DNA of 64,000 nucleotides from Fennellomyces sp. T-0311 (taxonomy: Eukaryota > Mucoromycota > Mucoromycetes > Mucorales > Lichtheimiaceae), in NCBI GenBank assembly GCA_025266875.1, contig JALLLT010000006.1, positions 1,116,001 to 1,180,000 of the forward strand, given 5' to 3'. This document shows, one piece after another, positions 45,669 through 58,314 of the stretch (its first letter is position 1; every line of letters begins with the position of its first letter). The notes beneath the pieces were generated by a model. That model saw only the letters and a program-made list of their open reading frames with translations. It was not told where the DNA came from and made no database searches. The translations under genes and the position numbers were made by a program.

Positions 45669-47405
45669 TTATTGTTTGTCGGTGCTGCGCCGAGCTTTTG
45701 TTGCCCACGTATTTAGTTTAGCTGAGAGTTTAGACGGAGGTCGTGGATCAGGGATGAACACCCACATGATGAGCATGGCTGAGAACGTTGCTACACAGAA
45801 AGGCATCATGGAATCTATGCCGTGTGAGCCAACCAAAACGCCAGTAATGTAGGGGAAAAGCGCAGTGCCAGCACTAGCAAACTAAATAATAATTAGTCAA
45901 GGTATAGATAAATAGGGGCATCCATCTTACAGCTGATAAAAATCCAACAGACGTTGCGTAAAGGTTTACAGGAACTATTTGGCGAGCCATTGAAATAATT
46001 ATGGGAAATATAGGTCCGAGCGTGAAGCCTATTAGCGCCAGCGCTAATAATTTCTGTAAGATAACAGGAAAAAAGCAATGGCACTGAAGTACATACATGT
46101 TGCATTAGCACCAATATTAGGGAAAAGCCATAGGAGAATCATCATCGCTAGAATTACTATAAGGTAGCAATACACAGTTCGTTTTTCACCGAACCGTAAT
46201 GTGACAAATCCAAGAAACAAACGACCTGCACATATTCCAGCCCAGTATCCAGACTAATAATTACAAAACTTTAGTTATACGTCATTTATCAGGTCAGCCT
46301 CATTAAGTTTACCAAAATGTGCGTCATGGCTACGGTATCTGTACTCCGTTCAGTTATAAGATACGTGTAGGTCCAATTACCGATTGTGTTTTCGTTGCCA
46401 GTATAGAATAGCAAAAACACTGCTCCGAGACTAGTGATCCGGTACTTCAGTGTTCTTGACAGCAAATTTTCTTGGAACTCTTTAATGTCAAATGATTCTT
46501 CTTCGTGTTCGACTACAATCGTGGTGCAGCTGGACAGATTTTTCTTTCGAATTATTCGCTCCCTTTCTGCGTCGATCTCCTTTTCGGAACTGGTTCGAAG
46601 CTTCCGGAAGCATATAAAAATTGATATGGCATTAAAGCATGCTAGCCCGCAAAGAATTGCATAGGTCATGTTCCATGGCATTTGGGAGTTCAATATGCCA
46701 GATGCCATGAATGGTCCGACAAGTGCGCCTGCTCCATAAAAGGCTAGAAAAAAAGGTTTACAGAATATTTCAGTTTCTGCTTCTCTCTAATAAAACGTAT
46801 GAAGAAGATCTAGATCTACCATGCAGAAAGCTAAGCATCAGCATACTATACGGCATTTCGCCACATACGACATTCGCTGCAGCTTGGACCAAAGATATGC
46901 CGAACCCAATGCTTGTCATGAAGACACACATTACCGGGAATGGGACAGCAAATAGGTTCACCAGGTAGCCGACGATCATTGAGCATGCGCCAATGAGCAC
47001 AGTTTTAGACTGTGAAAAGTACTTTATAAGATATCCATTCAAAATGGCAGCTACGGAATGAATTAGTACGCATAAGCGAAGAGTCATATGGGGTGTTTAA
47101 AAGCACAAACCGGTCATATATCCGCACGCATTACACAAGAAAATGATGGACACGATGTATTCACTGAGGTTATAGTGGGATTTGATACTCGGTAAAATAA
47201 TACCAAGGTTGCCATCGTTGATTCCCGTTAAGGATTGCATCAAGAACGACTGAATAGTAACCAACATGTAAGGTCGAGCTGCACGCCATCGACGAGCCCA
47301 CGATTGACGAGATTGTGTATCAATAGACGCAATCGAATTTTCCTCTGATAGGATATCTACGTGGATTGCTTTGCGTGGCGAGTCCTCGATTACAATTGTC
47401 ACCAT
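45669..47405 (-). CDS. MFS transporter (BSC6/FucP-like group)
   Basis: Twelve-helix-type major facilitator, 479 aa. Exons (complement): 47405-47111, 47050-46820, 46743-46313, 46253-46097, 46043-45931, 45881-45669; introns 49-76 nt, phases agree. The opening (GINDGNLGIILPSIKSHYNLSEYIVSIIFL...GYMTAAILNGYL) is characteristic of the fungal fucose-permease/Bypass-of-stop-codon-6 group. Other marks: GACSMIVGYLVNLFAVPFPVM, FYGAGALVGPFMASGI opening helix 5, a charged cytosolic loop of about 50 residues between halves (KLRTSSEKEIDAERERIIRKK), GYWAGICAGRLFLGF, and FPIIISMARQIVP. Cytosolic basic tail (ATKARRSTDKQ). Substrate unknown. In the fourth intron the nearer acceptor (46054) breaks the frame; the next AG (46044) restores it. 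Confidence 0.85.
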
Positions 47406-48229
47406 GATGCGGGAAAGAAGGGAGAAGAAAGGGGAATAGAATGCCTTTTTTTTGTAGAGTTCGCAGTTTTATGCAGAAGGGAGCTACTAGCTGGAAGCCA
47501 TCGTGCTCTGTATTTTTTTTGGATCAATAGTATTAAGTATACTAATCTACAGTACTCGTTCACATTTGCATAGATCCAAGAAATGTCATGTGTGCGATTG
47601 AGTTAGCAGTATGACCGCTTGGTCCATCACGATATCACATCGCCATTTTGCAAAGCCGTTAAACGTGTCCGATTCTTCGCTCCTTTGCTATTCAGGCTCC
47701 CCTATCATCAGTATTTGTATCACTGACGTGTCGTCAGTTTGTCTAGCAGAGGATGGTATTATTTTATATGGGTATGGTGAACTATCTGTCAGCACGCCTC
47801 AGCATGGTCCCTGTCACAAATAAGGTTACTGCATGTATAGTATACGCTGTCATCCCTGAGATCGTTGTGTGCATATACCCTATCCCAGGCGAAGCGAATG
47901 AATTTTGTGTTCCTCTAAATAACGATGAAGTGTAAGAATGAGCAGATATTCATCTTCGATGACGCAAAAGAACAAAAGACAAGTAGGCTGCAGTTTCTTG
48001 AGCTCTTAAGGCAAGTAGTAGCAATTAGCGTAAGTATGACTAGTGCATTGATTCCACATATCAACAGTAAAAGCACCGTCTGCTCTATGTAAACTGTCGT
48101 CCAAATGAAACCAGGTGACGGCTATTATGCCATTTCCGCATTGTGAGCTATGGCGGCGCTTGGTCCGGCAGGGAGAGCCCGATTTTGTTGGCTGTGTTCA
48201 AAGTACAACAACGTTCAAGATCTTTGACC
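47406..48229. other. Divergent promoter region, MFS transporter / DDX42-type helicase
   Basis: 824 bp without a supported gene. An in-frame extension upstream of the helicase start (from 48143) is not conserved-looking and is treated as leader. Confidence 0.4.
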
Positions 48230-50924
48230 ATGTTCCAAAAAAAGCCGGCGAAAAAGTTCAATTTCGGATTTCCCTCAAGTAAAAAGAGTGGAGACTCCAA
48301 AGAATCGAAAAAGGAGAATGCGCCTGTTGCTAATGATCCACCTAAGCGCAAGTTCGGCGACGATTCCGACGAAGAGGGAGAATCGAAGAAGCGAACGAGA
48401 GGCGTGTTTGAAGCAGACGATGAGCAAGATTTTCTGGCCAGTGCTGGCATTGGTCCCTCGAGTAAGATTAAGCAACGCTGGGAGAAAGTAACATATTCGT
48501 TCACACCATGTACCCAGCGGCCAAATCAAAAGACGACGATGAGGAAGATCCCTTGGACGCCTTTATGGCTGACATTAGTGAAAAGGCAAAGACCGCCAAA
48601 GCCGAGCCAAAGGTATGTTGGAGAGAACTGGTTGCAATAGCTTTGATTGACCTTTCATGCGACACAGGCACGTCGCGACGATTTTGAAGATGAAGACGAC
48701 ATGGAAAGTTATATTCGACACATGAAAGAAGAAGGGATCACTGTTGGCAAGGTGGACAGTCGGCCGCTGATGGATCGCAGCGAGGTAATATCACCATGTG
48801 ATTGCACGAGAAAGAAAGAAAGAGACTGATGAAGAACTACGGACAGTTTGTCGACTCAGATGATGAAGTGTATGCAGCAGCCGCTCGAATCGACGCAGAA
48901 ATGAACAACAACTCAGACGATCCCGAGAACGGTCCTGTCAAACGCGAGATTGAGCCACTTGCACGTATCAATCACGATGAGATCGAGTATCCCGAGATTG
49001 AAAAGTACTTTTACGAGGAACATGCGGAAATCGCAGCACTCGACAACGTAAAGATCACTGAAATTCGCCGTGAACTCGGACTGCATGTCACTGGGTCGGA
49101 TACACCTGCACCTTGTGTATCGTTTGCGCACTTTGGATTCGACGAAGATGTCATGGCAACCATCATCAAGGCCGGATACACTGAACCTTCTGCAATCCAA
49201 AAGCAGGCGATTCCGGTAGCATTGCAGGGCCGCGATATTATCGGCATAGCCAAGACAGGTTCCGGTAAAACTGCAGCCTTTGTTTTACCGATGCTTGTGC
49301 ATATCATGGATCAAGAAGAACTTGCCAAGGGCGACGGTCCGATAGGCCTGATCATGGCTCCCACACGTGAACTGGTGGGCCAGATTTACGCTGAGACCAA
49401 AAAGTTTGCCAAGGCATACGGTCTAAAGTAAGTAACGAGATGTTTTACAATGTCCCAACGTTACATCGCCTGACGTCGGATGATTAGAGTAGCCGCTGTA
49501 TACGGCGGTGCATCCAAGATGGCGCAATTCAAACAACTACGCAGCAGTACCGTCGAGATCCTCGTCGCGACGCCGGGTAGATTGATTGACATGATAAAAA
49601 TGAAGGCTACGAACCTCAGACGTGTCAGTTATCTGGTACTCGATGAGGCCGATAGGATGTTTGATCTTGGATTTGGTACGGATAAGGATAGAGAGAAAGC
49701 ATTTTTCACGTACCCCCGTCTATCGTCATGTCTGACCAACGGATTTCTTATAGAGCCGCAAGTACGGTCCATCTGTGACAATGTCCGACCGGATCGCCAA
49801 GGTAGACAAACAATAATAGCCTTTATTGGAGCGATTTAAGCTTATATGAAAAATAGCTTTACTGTTTAGTGCAACTTTCCCACGAAAAGTAGAATATCTG
49901 GCGCGCGAAGTTACGGAGGACCCCATCAGAATCAGCGTCGGCACAACCGGACAAGCGAACGAGGATATCACCCAAGTGATTGTGGTGCTGGACGACGAAA
50001 TGCTAAAATGGGACTGGATGATGCGGCGATTACCTGAATTCTGTGCTGGTAGGATAGTGGAACCAAAAGCAGGACTCAAACCTGGCTAATGTTTGTTTGT
50101 TTTTTCTGCAGAGGGAAGTGTCATTGTATTTGTATCGCGAAAAGGGGCTGTTGATGTGCTGGCATCCAACCTTAGCGAAGCCGGTTTTCCCTGTAAGTAT
50201 GGAATGTAATATGACATAAGCGATCGATCGATTGAGTTCTCTTATTGGGCAGGTGGGGCGCTTCACGGAGATTTGATGCAGTACGAACGCGACAAGGTAC
50301 TCCGAGACTTCCGGGCAAACAAGTACAGTCTCTTGGTGGCAACGGATGTGGCAGCCCGCGGTCTAGACATCAAGACAGTAAAGAATGTGGTGAACTATGA
50401 CATTGCTCGTGACATTGACTCGCATGTGCACCGCATCGGACGCACTGGACGCGCAGGCGAGAAGGGAACAGCGTATACGCTTATCACCAAAAAGGAGGAC
50501 CGTTTTGCAGGAGATTTAGTCAAGAACTTGGAAAGCTCTGGTCAGGTGGTGCCCCAGGACCTTATGGATCTAGCGATGACCAATGCAAAGTTCAGAAGCT
50601 CTCGGATACATGGTGGCGGCCGCGGCCGGGGAAGGGGGCGTGGCCGAGGTGGATTTAGGGGCAGAGGCGGTGGCCGGCTCAGAGGTAAGACATTCGCACT
50701 AAGCAACTTTGTAATCAGACGGTGACAGCGGAAAACACCATATGATAGGGGGCATCACCGGTGCTAATGCAGAGCCATTGCCGCCAAGAGGAGGGTCGCG
50801 TCCCTTTGTTAGCTTCCAAAAGGCAACAACTGACGAAGCAGGTGCACGGGGACTTAATACGACTGCAGGGGTATCGCAGCAGCAGCAACATCCACAGAAC
50901 AATCGCGGGAGTCGTTGGGGTTAA
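48230..50924 (+). CDS. DEAD-box RNA helicase, DDX42 type
   Basis: ATP-dependent RNA helicase, 713 aa, ten exons: 48230-48461, 48518-48612, 48668-48784, 48847-49427, 49488-49675, 49754-49801, 49857-50048, 50112-50192, 50253-50684, 50749-50924. DDX42 (SF3b125) is associated with the U2 snRNP SF3b particle. The N-terminus [13 protein letters not shown] is the DDX42 signature, followed by an acidic Ser-rich stretch. Helicase motifs: Q motif [23 protein letters not shown] (~residue 284), Ia APTRELVGQ, Ib ATPGRL, II DEAD ([13 protein letters not shown], ~392), [31 protein letters not shown] (~571). The tail is RGG-rich. Two acceptors (50718 and 50748) fit the last intron in the same phase. I excluded short 26-38 nt introns in favour of the 62-nt one at 48785-48846. 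Confidence 0.92.
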
Positions 50925-52550
50925 ATTGTGATTCTATCCACATCGTCGTATAAAAAAAGAATACTATATATTATATCCGCATGTGCCTTATTATAAATCA
51001 GCGGCGATCTTTTTTGACTGACTTACCTTATTGTCAAGGCACCAGTGCTTCTTTAATTCTTTAAAACCTCACGTCTATCGTTCTTCTGAGATTATGTCCC
51101 CCAATTTTAATAACTTGCTTTGGCTATGCAGCCTCGTACGTCGGGTTTGCGGCGCATATTTTGGAGAGTCACACAAATGACGATCGTTGGTCGCTTGGTC
51201 AAAAAGGCCCAGGCCGTGGCCGGCCAAACGCCGAGTCAAGGTGGTTACAGTTGCACAACATGATGCTTGCCCAAATCATTTGATTACGCTTGTTTCATTT
51301 AACGGACAATAGGACCTGTGGTTTGACAAAAAGCAAACGCGCCTGTATCACCCAGGCCCTCCCACTGGGTCGTTTTTTGTCCAACCATGATCTAGCCAAC
51401 CACGAAAAACAAAAAACGCCTATGCGGTACAAATGGACGTGCACATAAGAATACTTCTTCTGCTTCAGAATTGCTGCAATGTTTGCATACCGAATATTTT
51501 TTTCTGTAGCATTATCAGTAGTCTACTTTTTAATGTATTATAAGCAACTTCTATATATTTTGGAACTTCCAAATGTATCCGCTTGACCCAAAAAGTGGCT
51601 CGGGGTCGGTAAACAAGGCTTCCCAGCGTCAGAGAACATCAGCTGAATTCCGCGGTATGCAGTAACTTGCAAAAAAAAGTAGCAGCTCCTCGTTCCAATT
51701 GACGATTAGATTTTAGTTTTTTGGGGGTGGGAGGTTGTGGGTTGTTATTTATTGATTGACATAGTCAAGGGAGTCTAAAGCCCATATATCGTATCAAAGC
51801 ACAAGGGGACAAAGCTTTGTTTTTTCTTTTTGCTCACTAGACTCTTACAATGTGGCTTTCTGTTATATCGTGTGTCACACGAAACGATCAAAGTTGAACC
51901 AAGATTCTGGATTTCTCAGCATTGTGACTCCAATGAAACATAATTCGTTTACTATTTTGCCGCCCTAAGGGGGGAAGTTGGGAAAACAGTACCGTTTGCC
52001 ACATTGAAGAAAACCAGGGGTTAAAGTATACGTGTCTATAAACTAGCTTTCTCACTGTTCCAAAGCGACATTGATCTTGACAGATATTAAGTTCAGGAGA
52101 CTTTAACTTCACTAATATATAACGCCAGCTCCTTTTTGTCAAATGTATGTCTCCTTGCCCGTGATTACAGAGTAGCAAAAATATTATAAGGTTTACTTTG
52201 GGGATAGACTTTGTTGCTACGCAAGCAGAGTAAAGTGAGTTGGCATGCAGCAAACAAGTAACCAGGTTTTCCGAAATGCCACATTTCAAAATATTCTTAA
52301 TACACTAGCACCCCCAAAACAGGGGAACGCGATCCGCACCCCATCGAGATTACTTATTGCCTAAAATGTTCATTTCACAAAGGAAATACGTAGAGCAAAG
52401 GGCGGGTAAGCAGGAATACGTACTTGATTTCCATGCTCCACGTTGCACATGGCAAAAAAAAGGAAAAAAACCGGTATAAAAGAAGGCCGAATACTGCCAT
52501 TCTTTTCCTTTACTCTTTTTTTCTTCGTATTCATAATCTCCACACATATC
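50925..52550. other. 1.6-kb intergenic region upstream of the Nudix gene
   Basis: AT-rich with a GC-rich island near 51180-51240 (AGGCCGTGGCCGGCCAAACG) that can fold on itself. No tRNA, snRNA or protein gene could be supported. The last ~80 bp form the Nudix gene promoter. Confidence 0.4.
52475..52480 (+). promoter_or_regulatory. TATA box of the DUF4743-Nudix gene
   Basis: TATAAA in CCGGTATAAAAGAAGG lies 70 bp before the chosen ATG (52551). It falls inside a longer in-frame extension, which is why I treat the upstream codons as leader, not protein. Confidence 0.55.
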
Positions 52551-53909
52551 ATGGCACCACGGTTCGATTCTTACCTTCAAGTTATTACCCATGCGGATAA
52601 GTTTCCCCATGAATTCGACCCAAAGAACCCGGATGAAGTACACCATGCTATTCCTTTTCGACTTCATCCCCATATTGTCGGTCGAGTACTACCTAGCACA
52701 TTGCCACCGTTGATCGAGTACAATGATGCACAGAATCCAAAGCCTTTTGATATCGTGGAAGGCTCCTACGTATCCTTCGCCTACTGGGTTGACACTTTTG
52801 ATAAGCGCACTCAGGTAATGGAAGATTTATTACAGACTTGGCGAAAGCAAAAAACCTTTAATGTACTTCGAGGTATAACACCAGTGGGGAACACAAAAAA
52901 TAGGCTTCATGGAGCAAAAAAGCTAATACATACTTTTTTTTTACAATTGTCAGGATGGCGAAACGAAATATTCCCGGTTTATGGTGATTCTACTCGAACG
53001 GATAATGTTGCTTTTGTCATTGAGCGTGCGGGCACACCGCTCTTTGGCATTTCACAGTTCGGTGCCCATCTGAATGCCTACGTCCGTGAACATGACGGAA
53101 CTATTAAACTTTGGGTGGCAAGGCGAAGTAAGACCAAGCAAACCTGGCCTGGTTTATTGGACAACTGTGTAAGTTCTGTTGTATTTCTCATCTGACTAAC
53201 CATGTTCGCTAAACCTTATTGATCAGGTTGCCGGGGGTATCAGTTACCAAGCAACTACGAAAGATACGATCGTCAGGGAGTGTGACGAGGAAGCAAGTAT
53301 CCCCCCGGAAATTGCAAAACAGGTAACTGTTCAGCAGCCCAGCCCTCAATGGGGTCTGTGCTTGTATACAGAATAGATTAATGTTGACAGGTTCGTGGAC
53401 AATTATTATTAGGCCCGTAATGTTGGCGCAGTCTCTTATTTCACTTACACTGATCATGGCTTGGTGCCAGAGACCCAGTAAGTTTATATTTACAACAAAT
53501 TTAAAACGTTTTTACTGACGAGCTTTATAATAATAGGTACACATTTGATCTTGAGCTCCCACGCGATCTTATTCCTACTCCGCGGGACGGAGAGGTCGAA
53601 TGCTTCTATCTATGGTCACTAGAAAAAGTGCGAGAAACTTTATTGAACAATGAATGGAAACCGAACTGTGCTTTGGGTAAGCAATATATGGGAATTTTCT
53701 ATTTTAGAGCACAGGCGTTAACAGTGTATGGTAATTTAGTCACGATCGATTTCTTGATGCGCCACTCTGTGATCACTGCTGACACTGAACCTGATTATAT
53801 CGACCTCACTTATCGGCTGCATCGTAAACTGGAGTTCCCTACGCCACACAAACGCAAGGATGCCGCGCGTGCTCCCTTCGTGGTGACATCGTCATGCCAG
53901 CAGCAGTAG
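52551..53909 (+). CDS. DUF4743-Nudix hydrolase (Tnr3/NUDT20-like)
   Basis: Nudix-family pyrophosphohydrolase of 335 aa. Exons: 52551-52872, 52954-53168, 53227-53322, 53413-53477, 53537-53676, 53740-53909 (introns 58-90 nt). The first ~120 residues are a DUF4743-type domain (LIEYNDAQNPKPFDI, LLQTWRKQKTFNVLRGWRNEIFPVY). The Nudix part opens with GTPLFGISQFGAHLNAYV and [25 protein letters not shown]; the Nudix box is represented by IVRECDEEASIPPEIA (R-E-x-x-E-E core). The wording is that of the ADP-thiamine/oxothiamine-diphosphate hydrolases related to the Nudix half of S. pombe Tnr3 and plant NUDT20/24. Thus a role in cleaning damaged thiamine diphosphate is likely but inferred. No thiamine pyrophosphokinase domain is fused. 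Confidence 0.87.
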
Positions 53910-54127
53910 TATAGTTTTGTTATTAATGATGCCTTTATTTATATTCTATTTTTGATACCTTTTGTCTCTCTTATTGCTCTTTCTCGAAAGTTAAAAAATA
54001 TAAATATGTATGGTTGCACAGACGAATGCGAGCAACAACGGACTTGAAAGACTCCCAATGCCGCCTATTCGAAATATTTTTTGGCCCTTCAGCCTGCTTG
54101 TTTTCTTTTCCTTTGCATGTGAAAACA

Positions 54128-55931
54128 ATGACGCGACATGAACAGCCTCATTCAGGAACATTGGCCGTAGACACTGAGCCGCCATCTTATTACTCGGCCA
54201 TCAATGCTCCAATAGATTCCGATCGTCTGCGCCCGCCCAATCCCGAACACAATCAAGATGACAGAAATCCAAGCAATCAGGTATGCTTGCAGAAACAAGC
54301 TAGCTATCAGGAAATTAATATTTGTTCTCGATTGCGCCTCCTTAATTACTCTAAAAAAGCCCACTCGACTGGCCGCTCAACTCGATCTCAAAATACTGGC
54401 CTCAGAACCCGTCCATTGGCCTACACCCATACCCCCCTTTGAGTCATGCTGCATCCTAGACGACCGCTTCATGTTGCTAGGTCATGCAGCACATGGTATC
54501 CAGGCACTCGATCTCACACAGACCGGATGCAAGCCAAAAACCATCATCTGGATACGCGTGCGACAAATGGTCCCCATCAAGCCATGTCGTGTCGTCCTAA
54601 TGCTTGCTGGTCGAAACAAACGCGTACGATGTTACTCTATCGATGCACTCTTGCGGTTATGCTATGCGATCTTTGAAGTTGACTGGGCGACACGCTGCGA
54701 CATCGAACACGACGTTCCTTCACTCACAGAATGGCGACGCATCGCATCACAATCAGGCAAAGCTCCTGAAGATGAATCCGAAGAAGAATCATGGCCTGAT
54801 ATCGAGCGACCACAGCCTGCGAGCTCAGCAACGCGCCTCGTACTTTCAAGCGGACTAGCATTGAAGCAACATTACATATGCAACGACGTGGTACTTCAAG
54901 AATTCTACTACAAATTCCCCGATTGCAAGGATGTAATGCGCTTACACACATATCAGACGAATGCATATGTGTTTGTGGCGGTACTACAACGTGACAAGAT
55001 TGTCGTTTGGCAGCAACGGCGCCGAGACCAGGAAGAAAGATGGAGGCTGAGCCCGTTTTATCGATTTAAGGTTTACTGGATTCCTGCGGAGCCACGATGG
55101 ATTTCGTTTGCAGACGATCGAATTACTTTGAGGCATTTGCTTGCCATTTTCTCCACCGAAGCCACGGCCATTGGATTGCGCAACAGCAAAGTAAAAACCG
55201 TACCCATCGATCCTAAGCTTCAAGAACTATACCAAAAGACATGGCTTCGTGAACAGTACGATAGTCAACTCGACTTATCCTCCAATGGCAACGACGCAAA
55301 TGCGTCCAGCACACGGTCGCGTTCCCTTTCGTCACCTCATCCACCACCGTCGCCATGTGATGCAACTTCGCTCCCACCCTCATCTTCGTTTCCAACGTTA
55401 CCTTCCTCCACAACGCCTGACATTCAATGGACTTCGCTCATTCAACTCCCTTTCTATCCAACGCCACTGACAACTTCTTTGACAAGTGACTATAGCAATC
55501 CACCGTCCTACGATACCGTAATCACGTCACATCCATCGCAAGCCGCAGATCCTGTCGCCTTATCATCTACGCTATCGCCACAACTCTTCTTTGCCACTTT
55601 ATGTAGACAAAGCTACATCATCGACCTTTCAGGAGGTCTGTTCTCGACACTCGTGTATCATTGGACCCATGAACCACAACATATCGAATTTATCCAGCTG
55701 GCCGACGAGGACGACTGGTGCGCTGTCGGCTTTGGGCGAGAAAGTGTCGAGTTGCTTCATATGAGGACTGGTGAAAAAGTCCATCGCATCATGAATGGCG
55801 TCCCCGTATGTTATCTTGGTCGATGGGATACAAAGCATGCCGGTAAAAAGAAAGTCAAGGCATTATTTTGGTGCTGTGCTACGCCACAAGATAATGCCCA
55901 AGTTTACATGCTTCAAGGAAACAATGTATAG
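54128..55931 (+). CDS. CNH (citron-homology)-like protein with two PPSY motifs
   Basis: Protein of 574 aa. Exons 54128-54280 and 54360-55931 (79-nt intron). From residue ~75 the sequence follows a CNH beta-propeller pattern: CCILDDRFMLLGHAAHGIQALDL, KPKTIIWIRVRQMVPIKPCRVVLMLAGRN (the regular 'gauge' strands), VRCYSIDALL, and later CNH-type strands LQEFYYKFPDCKDVMRL, FVAVLQRDKIVVWQQ, WISFADDRITL. A Ser/Thr/Pro-rich insertion of ~110 residues (residues ~375-480) precedes the last blades (QLFFATLCRQSYIIDLSGG ... RMNG-type end). Two PPSY motifs, one at the N-terminus (EPPSYYSA) and one in the insertion (NPPSYDTV), are typical WW-domain ligands. CNH domains bind Rho/Rab-type GTPases or act as vesicle-tethering platforms (Vps39/Rom2). 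No RhoGEF or kinase domain is attached. Confidence 0.68.
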
Positions 55932-56047
55932 GCGGTATCAGATATGTTATGTAAAGAATGGGCTATGTATCTCGAATGCAAGTAATAAAAGGTCATAGTA
56001 TGAAAAGCAGTATACCCAACTTTGTTTTTACCCCGGACTACATACAC

Positions 56048-57724
56048 TTATATACATTCCACCTTGACCTTCTTCATCATCGGCGTTTCCTCTGGAGCAA
56101 GTAATACACCGTCTCGCAATATTAGCTTGGATTGATCCGGATATTTCGCAAGCGCTTGATCCATATCGTAATCAATGTATAAATCTTGGATAGACTTGTA
56201 CTGTACAGCACAGAGCGGGCACTGCCATACCCTGGCTAAGCCGACGCACTTAAAGAGGCTTGCGGCATCAAAGCATGCAGCGTGTGAGCAATACACACCA
56301 CGTGCTGGATATTCGATGCGAGTCAAGAGCAAAGGATCCGATAGTGAAATCGTCTGGTCACACATGATCAAATCGTCATCTTGATCAGCCATCGTATTTG
56401 GCTTTGTTCCAGTCGATTCAACAATATCCATGCAATCTTGTAAGAGACTACGTGTGTAATAAATATTTGAGCGATCCGCATTTTTCTTCCCGAAAAGTTT
56501 GAGCGCCTGCTCTTGGATGGATGCCACTTGTGTTTGACTTGCTGCGTGCTCGACCAAGCGACAGATATATGACCCGGCAGTCAATACATACAGATGGCTG
56601 GCAAGCTGGTTCCTTGTTTTCAGTATAACCCAGTTCAAATAAAGGTAAAGGCTACTTACTTCTGCAGGAGTCTTTTGCCACACTGTGCAAATGGAAAGCT
56701 GCTTAATCTCAGCATCGCAGTCAAATTCCAGTACAATTTCACCATTTTGCTTCCGTTCTGCTAACACATTGTTCCAATCCACCTTATCGGTGATATCAAT
56801 ATGACGGTAGCCGTACTTTTCAATTGCTTTCTACTACGAGGTTAGTAAAAAAGAAGGGCAGAGTCCAAGGGGTATATCGCACCTGGTCGGTCTCTGTCCA
56901 TTGATCCTTGCTATCAACCGAGAATTGTGTGGGATAGGGCTCCCAGGCTATCCAATTAGATAACCATAGATATAGATGAAGTCGAATATCACGTTGATCC
57001 TTCTTTTTTTCTTTGACGTGTTCCTGGGCATATTGCAGTATTTGCTTGTTGAGAGGCACGGCAATGGTCTGAACCCATTCGGCGTCGCAGTCTTCTTCAT
57101 TGTAGGGTATGGGTGGCACCTCAATGCGTATCAGTTCGTCAAGTCGTTCGAAAACGTCACACGTTGGAAGTTGGTCATATGCGAGTCCGGGCCGGGCAGA
57201 TTTTCTCGACTTATTCACCCTTCCAAAAAGTTAGCTTTTGTCTTTCCAGCCGACTCTTTGGCATTCCCAACTCACGTTTCGCGCAGTATCTTGGTTGCTT
57301 GTTCTTTAGCTCTCCACACCGGAAACCCTGGATATAAAACATTGAACAGATAATTGGCGTATACCGATTGAAGAATCTTTGAAGTCGCAATCTCGCCCCT
57401 TTCAAGGCCACGAGCTAGTAGAAACTCATGAACCAACGCCAGTTTCGGTTTGTTCAACGTAAACATATTAGCAGGATTCTGTACTCTGTCAGCACTTTAC
57501 CATTCAATCTTTGTGTTCTTCTTTCTTACCATAAAGTGATCTACCGAGCGTGGCAAAGTGTTAATGCCAATGCATTGGCCAAGTTCACGCATTTGAGCAG
57601 GTGTAAGAATGGGTTGGTTCGATCGCCATTTGCGGGTTTTGTAGATTGGGGATTTATGGTCATAGCGTTTTCGTTTGGTTAGTGTTGGTTCGAGCGACTT
57701 GCTAAAGATCGATGTGCTTTGCAT
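56048..57724 (-). CDS. SP-RING SUMO E3 ligase (Siz/PIAS-like)
   Basis: Attaches SUMO to nuclear proteins; 487 aa. Exons (complement): 57724-57530, 57478-57276, 57219-56883, 56830-56660, 56605-56048; introns 51-56 nt. The SP-RING spans residues ~384-430: ISLSDPLLLTRIEYPARGVYCSHAACFDAASLF...WQCPLC, matching the Siz/PIAS pattern (PxRGxxCxHxxCFD ... WxCPxC). The non-ligand Cys normally in L-x-C-P is Asp here. The region before it (residues ~150-350) resembles a PINIT-type domain. No clear SAP domain is seen at the basic N-terminus. The fourth intron (56606-56659) is 54 nt, in frame and free of stops; I call it an intron because of its GTAAGT donor. Confidence 0.82.
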
Positions 57725-58314
57725 TAAGCGTCAAAAGTAAAGATTTTTTCGGACCTTGACATCCGTCTGCTTAAAACGAGTAAGATCTTTTGCTGCGACA
57801 CACTGCCCATCAAAGAACGATGCTCGCTCGCCTCAGGCTGGCCATTTTGATGAGATCTCAGTGGCTCTCTTTCAACCCTACCATTCAAGTTTAAGCAGCA
57901 TTGTGTGCGTTGTAAAGACATACGAATGAGTACAATTCCCTTTACGCATAAAGTACCGCCCATCATACCCTTCAATTCCTGTTTTGACACTTCTCCCTTT
58001 CGTGTTGTCTTCAGTTGTCATACGCAAGGTACCGAAGCATACTCCATTGTGTCATGACAGCTATATACTAACAACTACATAAAGTAACTACGCAGATAGC
58101 AACAACTAGTCACAACGTTTCTGTAATAACTTCATTACAACCCGCCGTCTAAGTCAAACCAACTACATAGATTGGACCTCGTTACTTACTACGCATCAAA
58201 ATGTGGTAGCTAAGTGCTTGATATTGGCTGTTACGAAATGTCTGGTAAGTATCGACAATGGTCACGTATCAAATGATAATCATTATCTATTATATGGTAC
58301 ATATTGCTATCCAG
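57725..58314. other. Intergenic region between SUMO ligase and DHA2 transporter
   Basis: 590 bp; promoter of the SUMO ligase and 3' flank of the transporter (both minus strand). An 88-codon minus-strand frame (57724-57990) has no family features. Confidence 0.4.

Noticed and set aside
51180..51420. GC-rich self-complementary segment, considered as a structured RNA gene
   Set aside because: No recognisable snRNA, SRP or RNase P motif; the pairing is short and could be chance.
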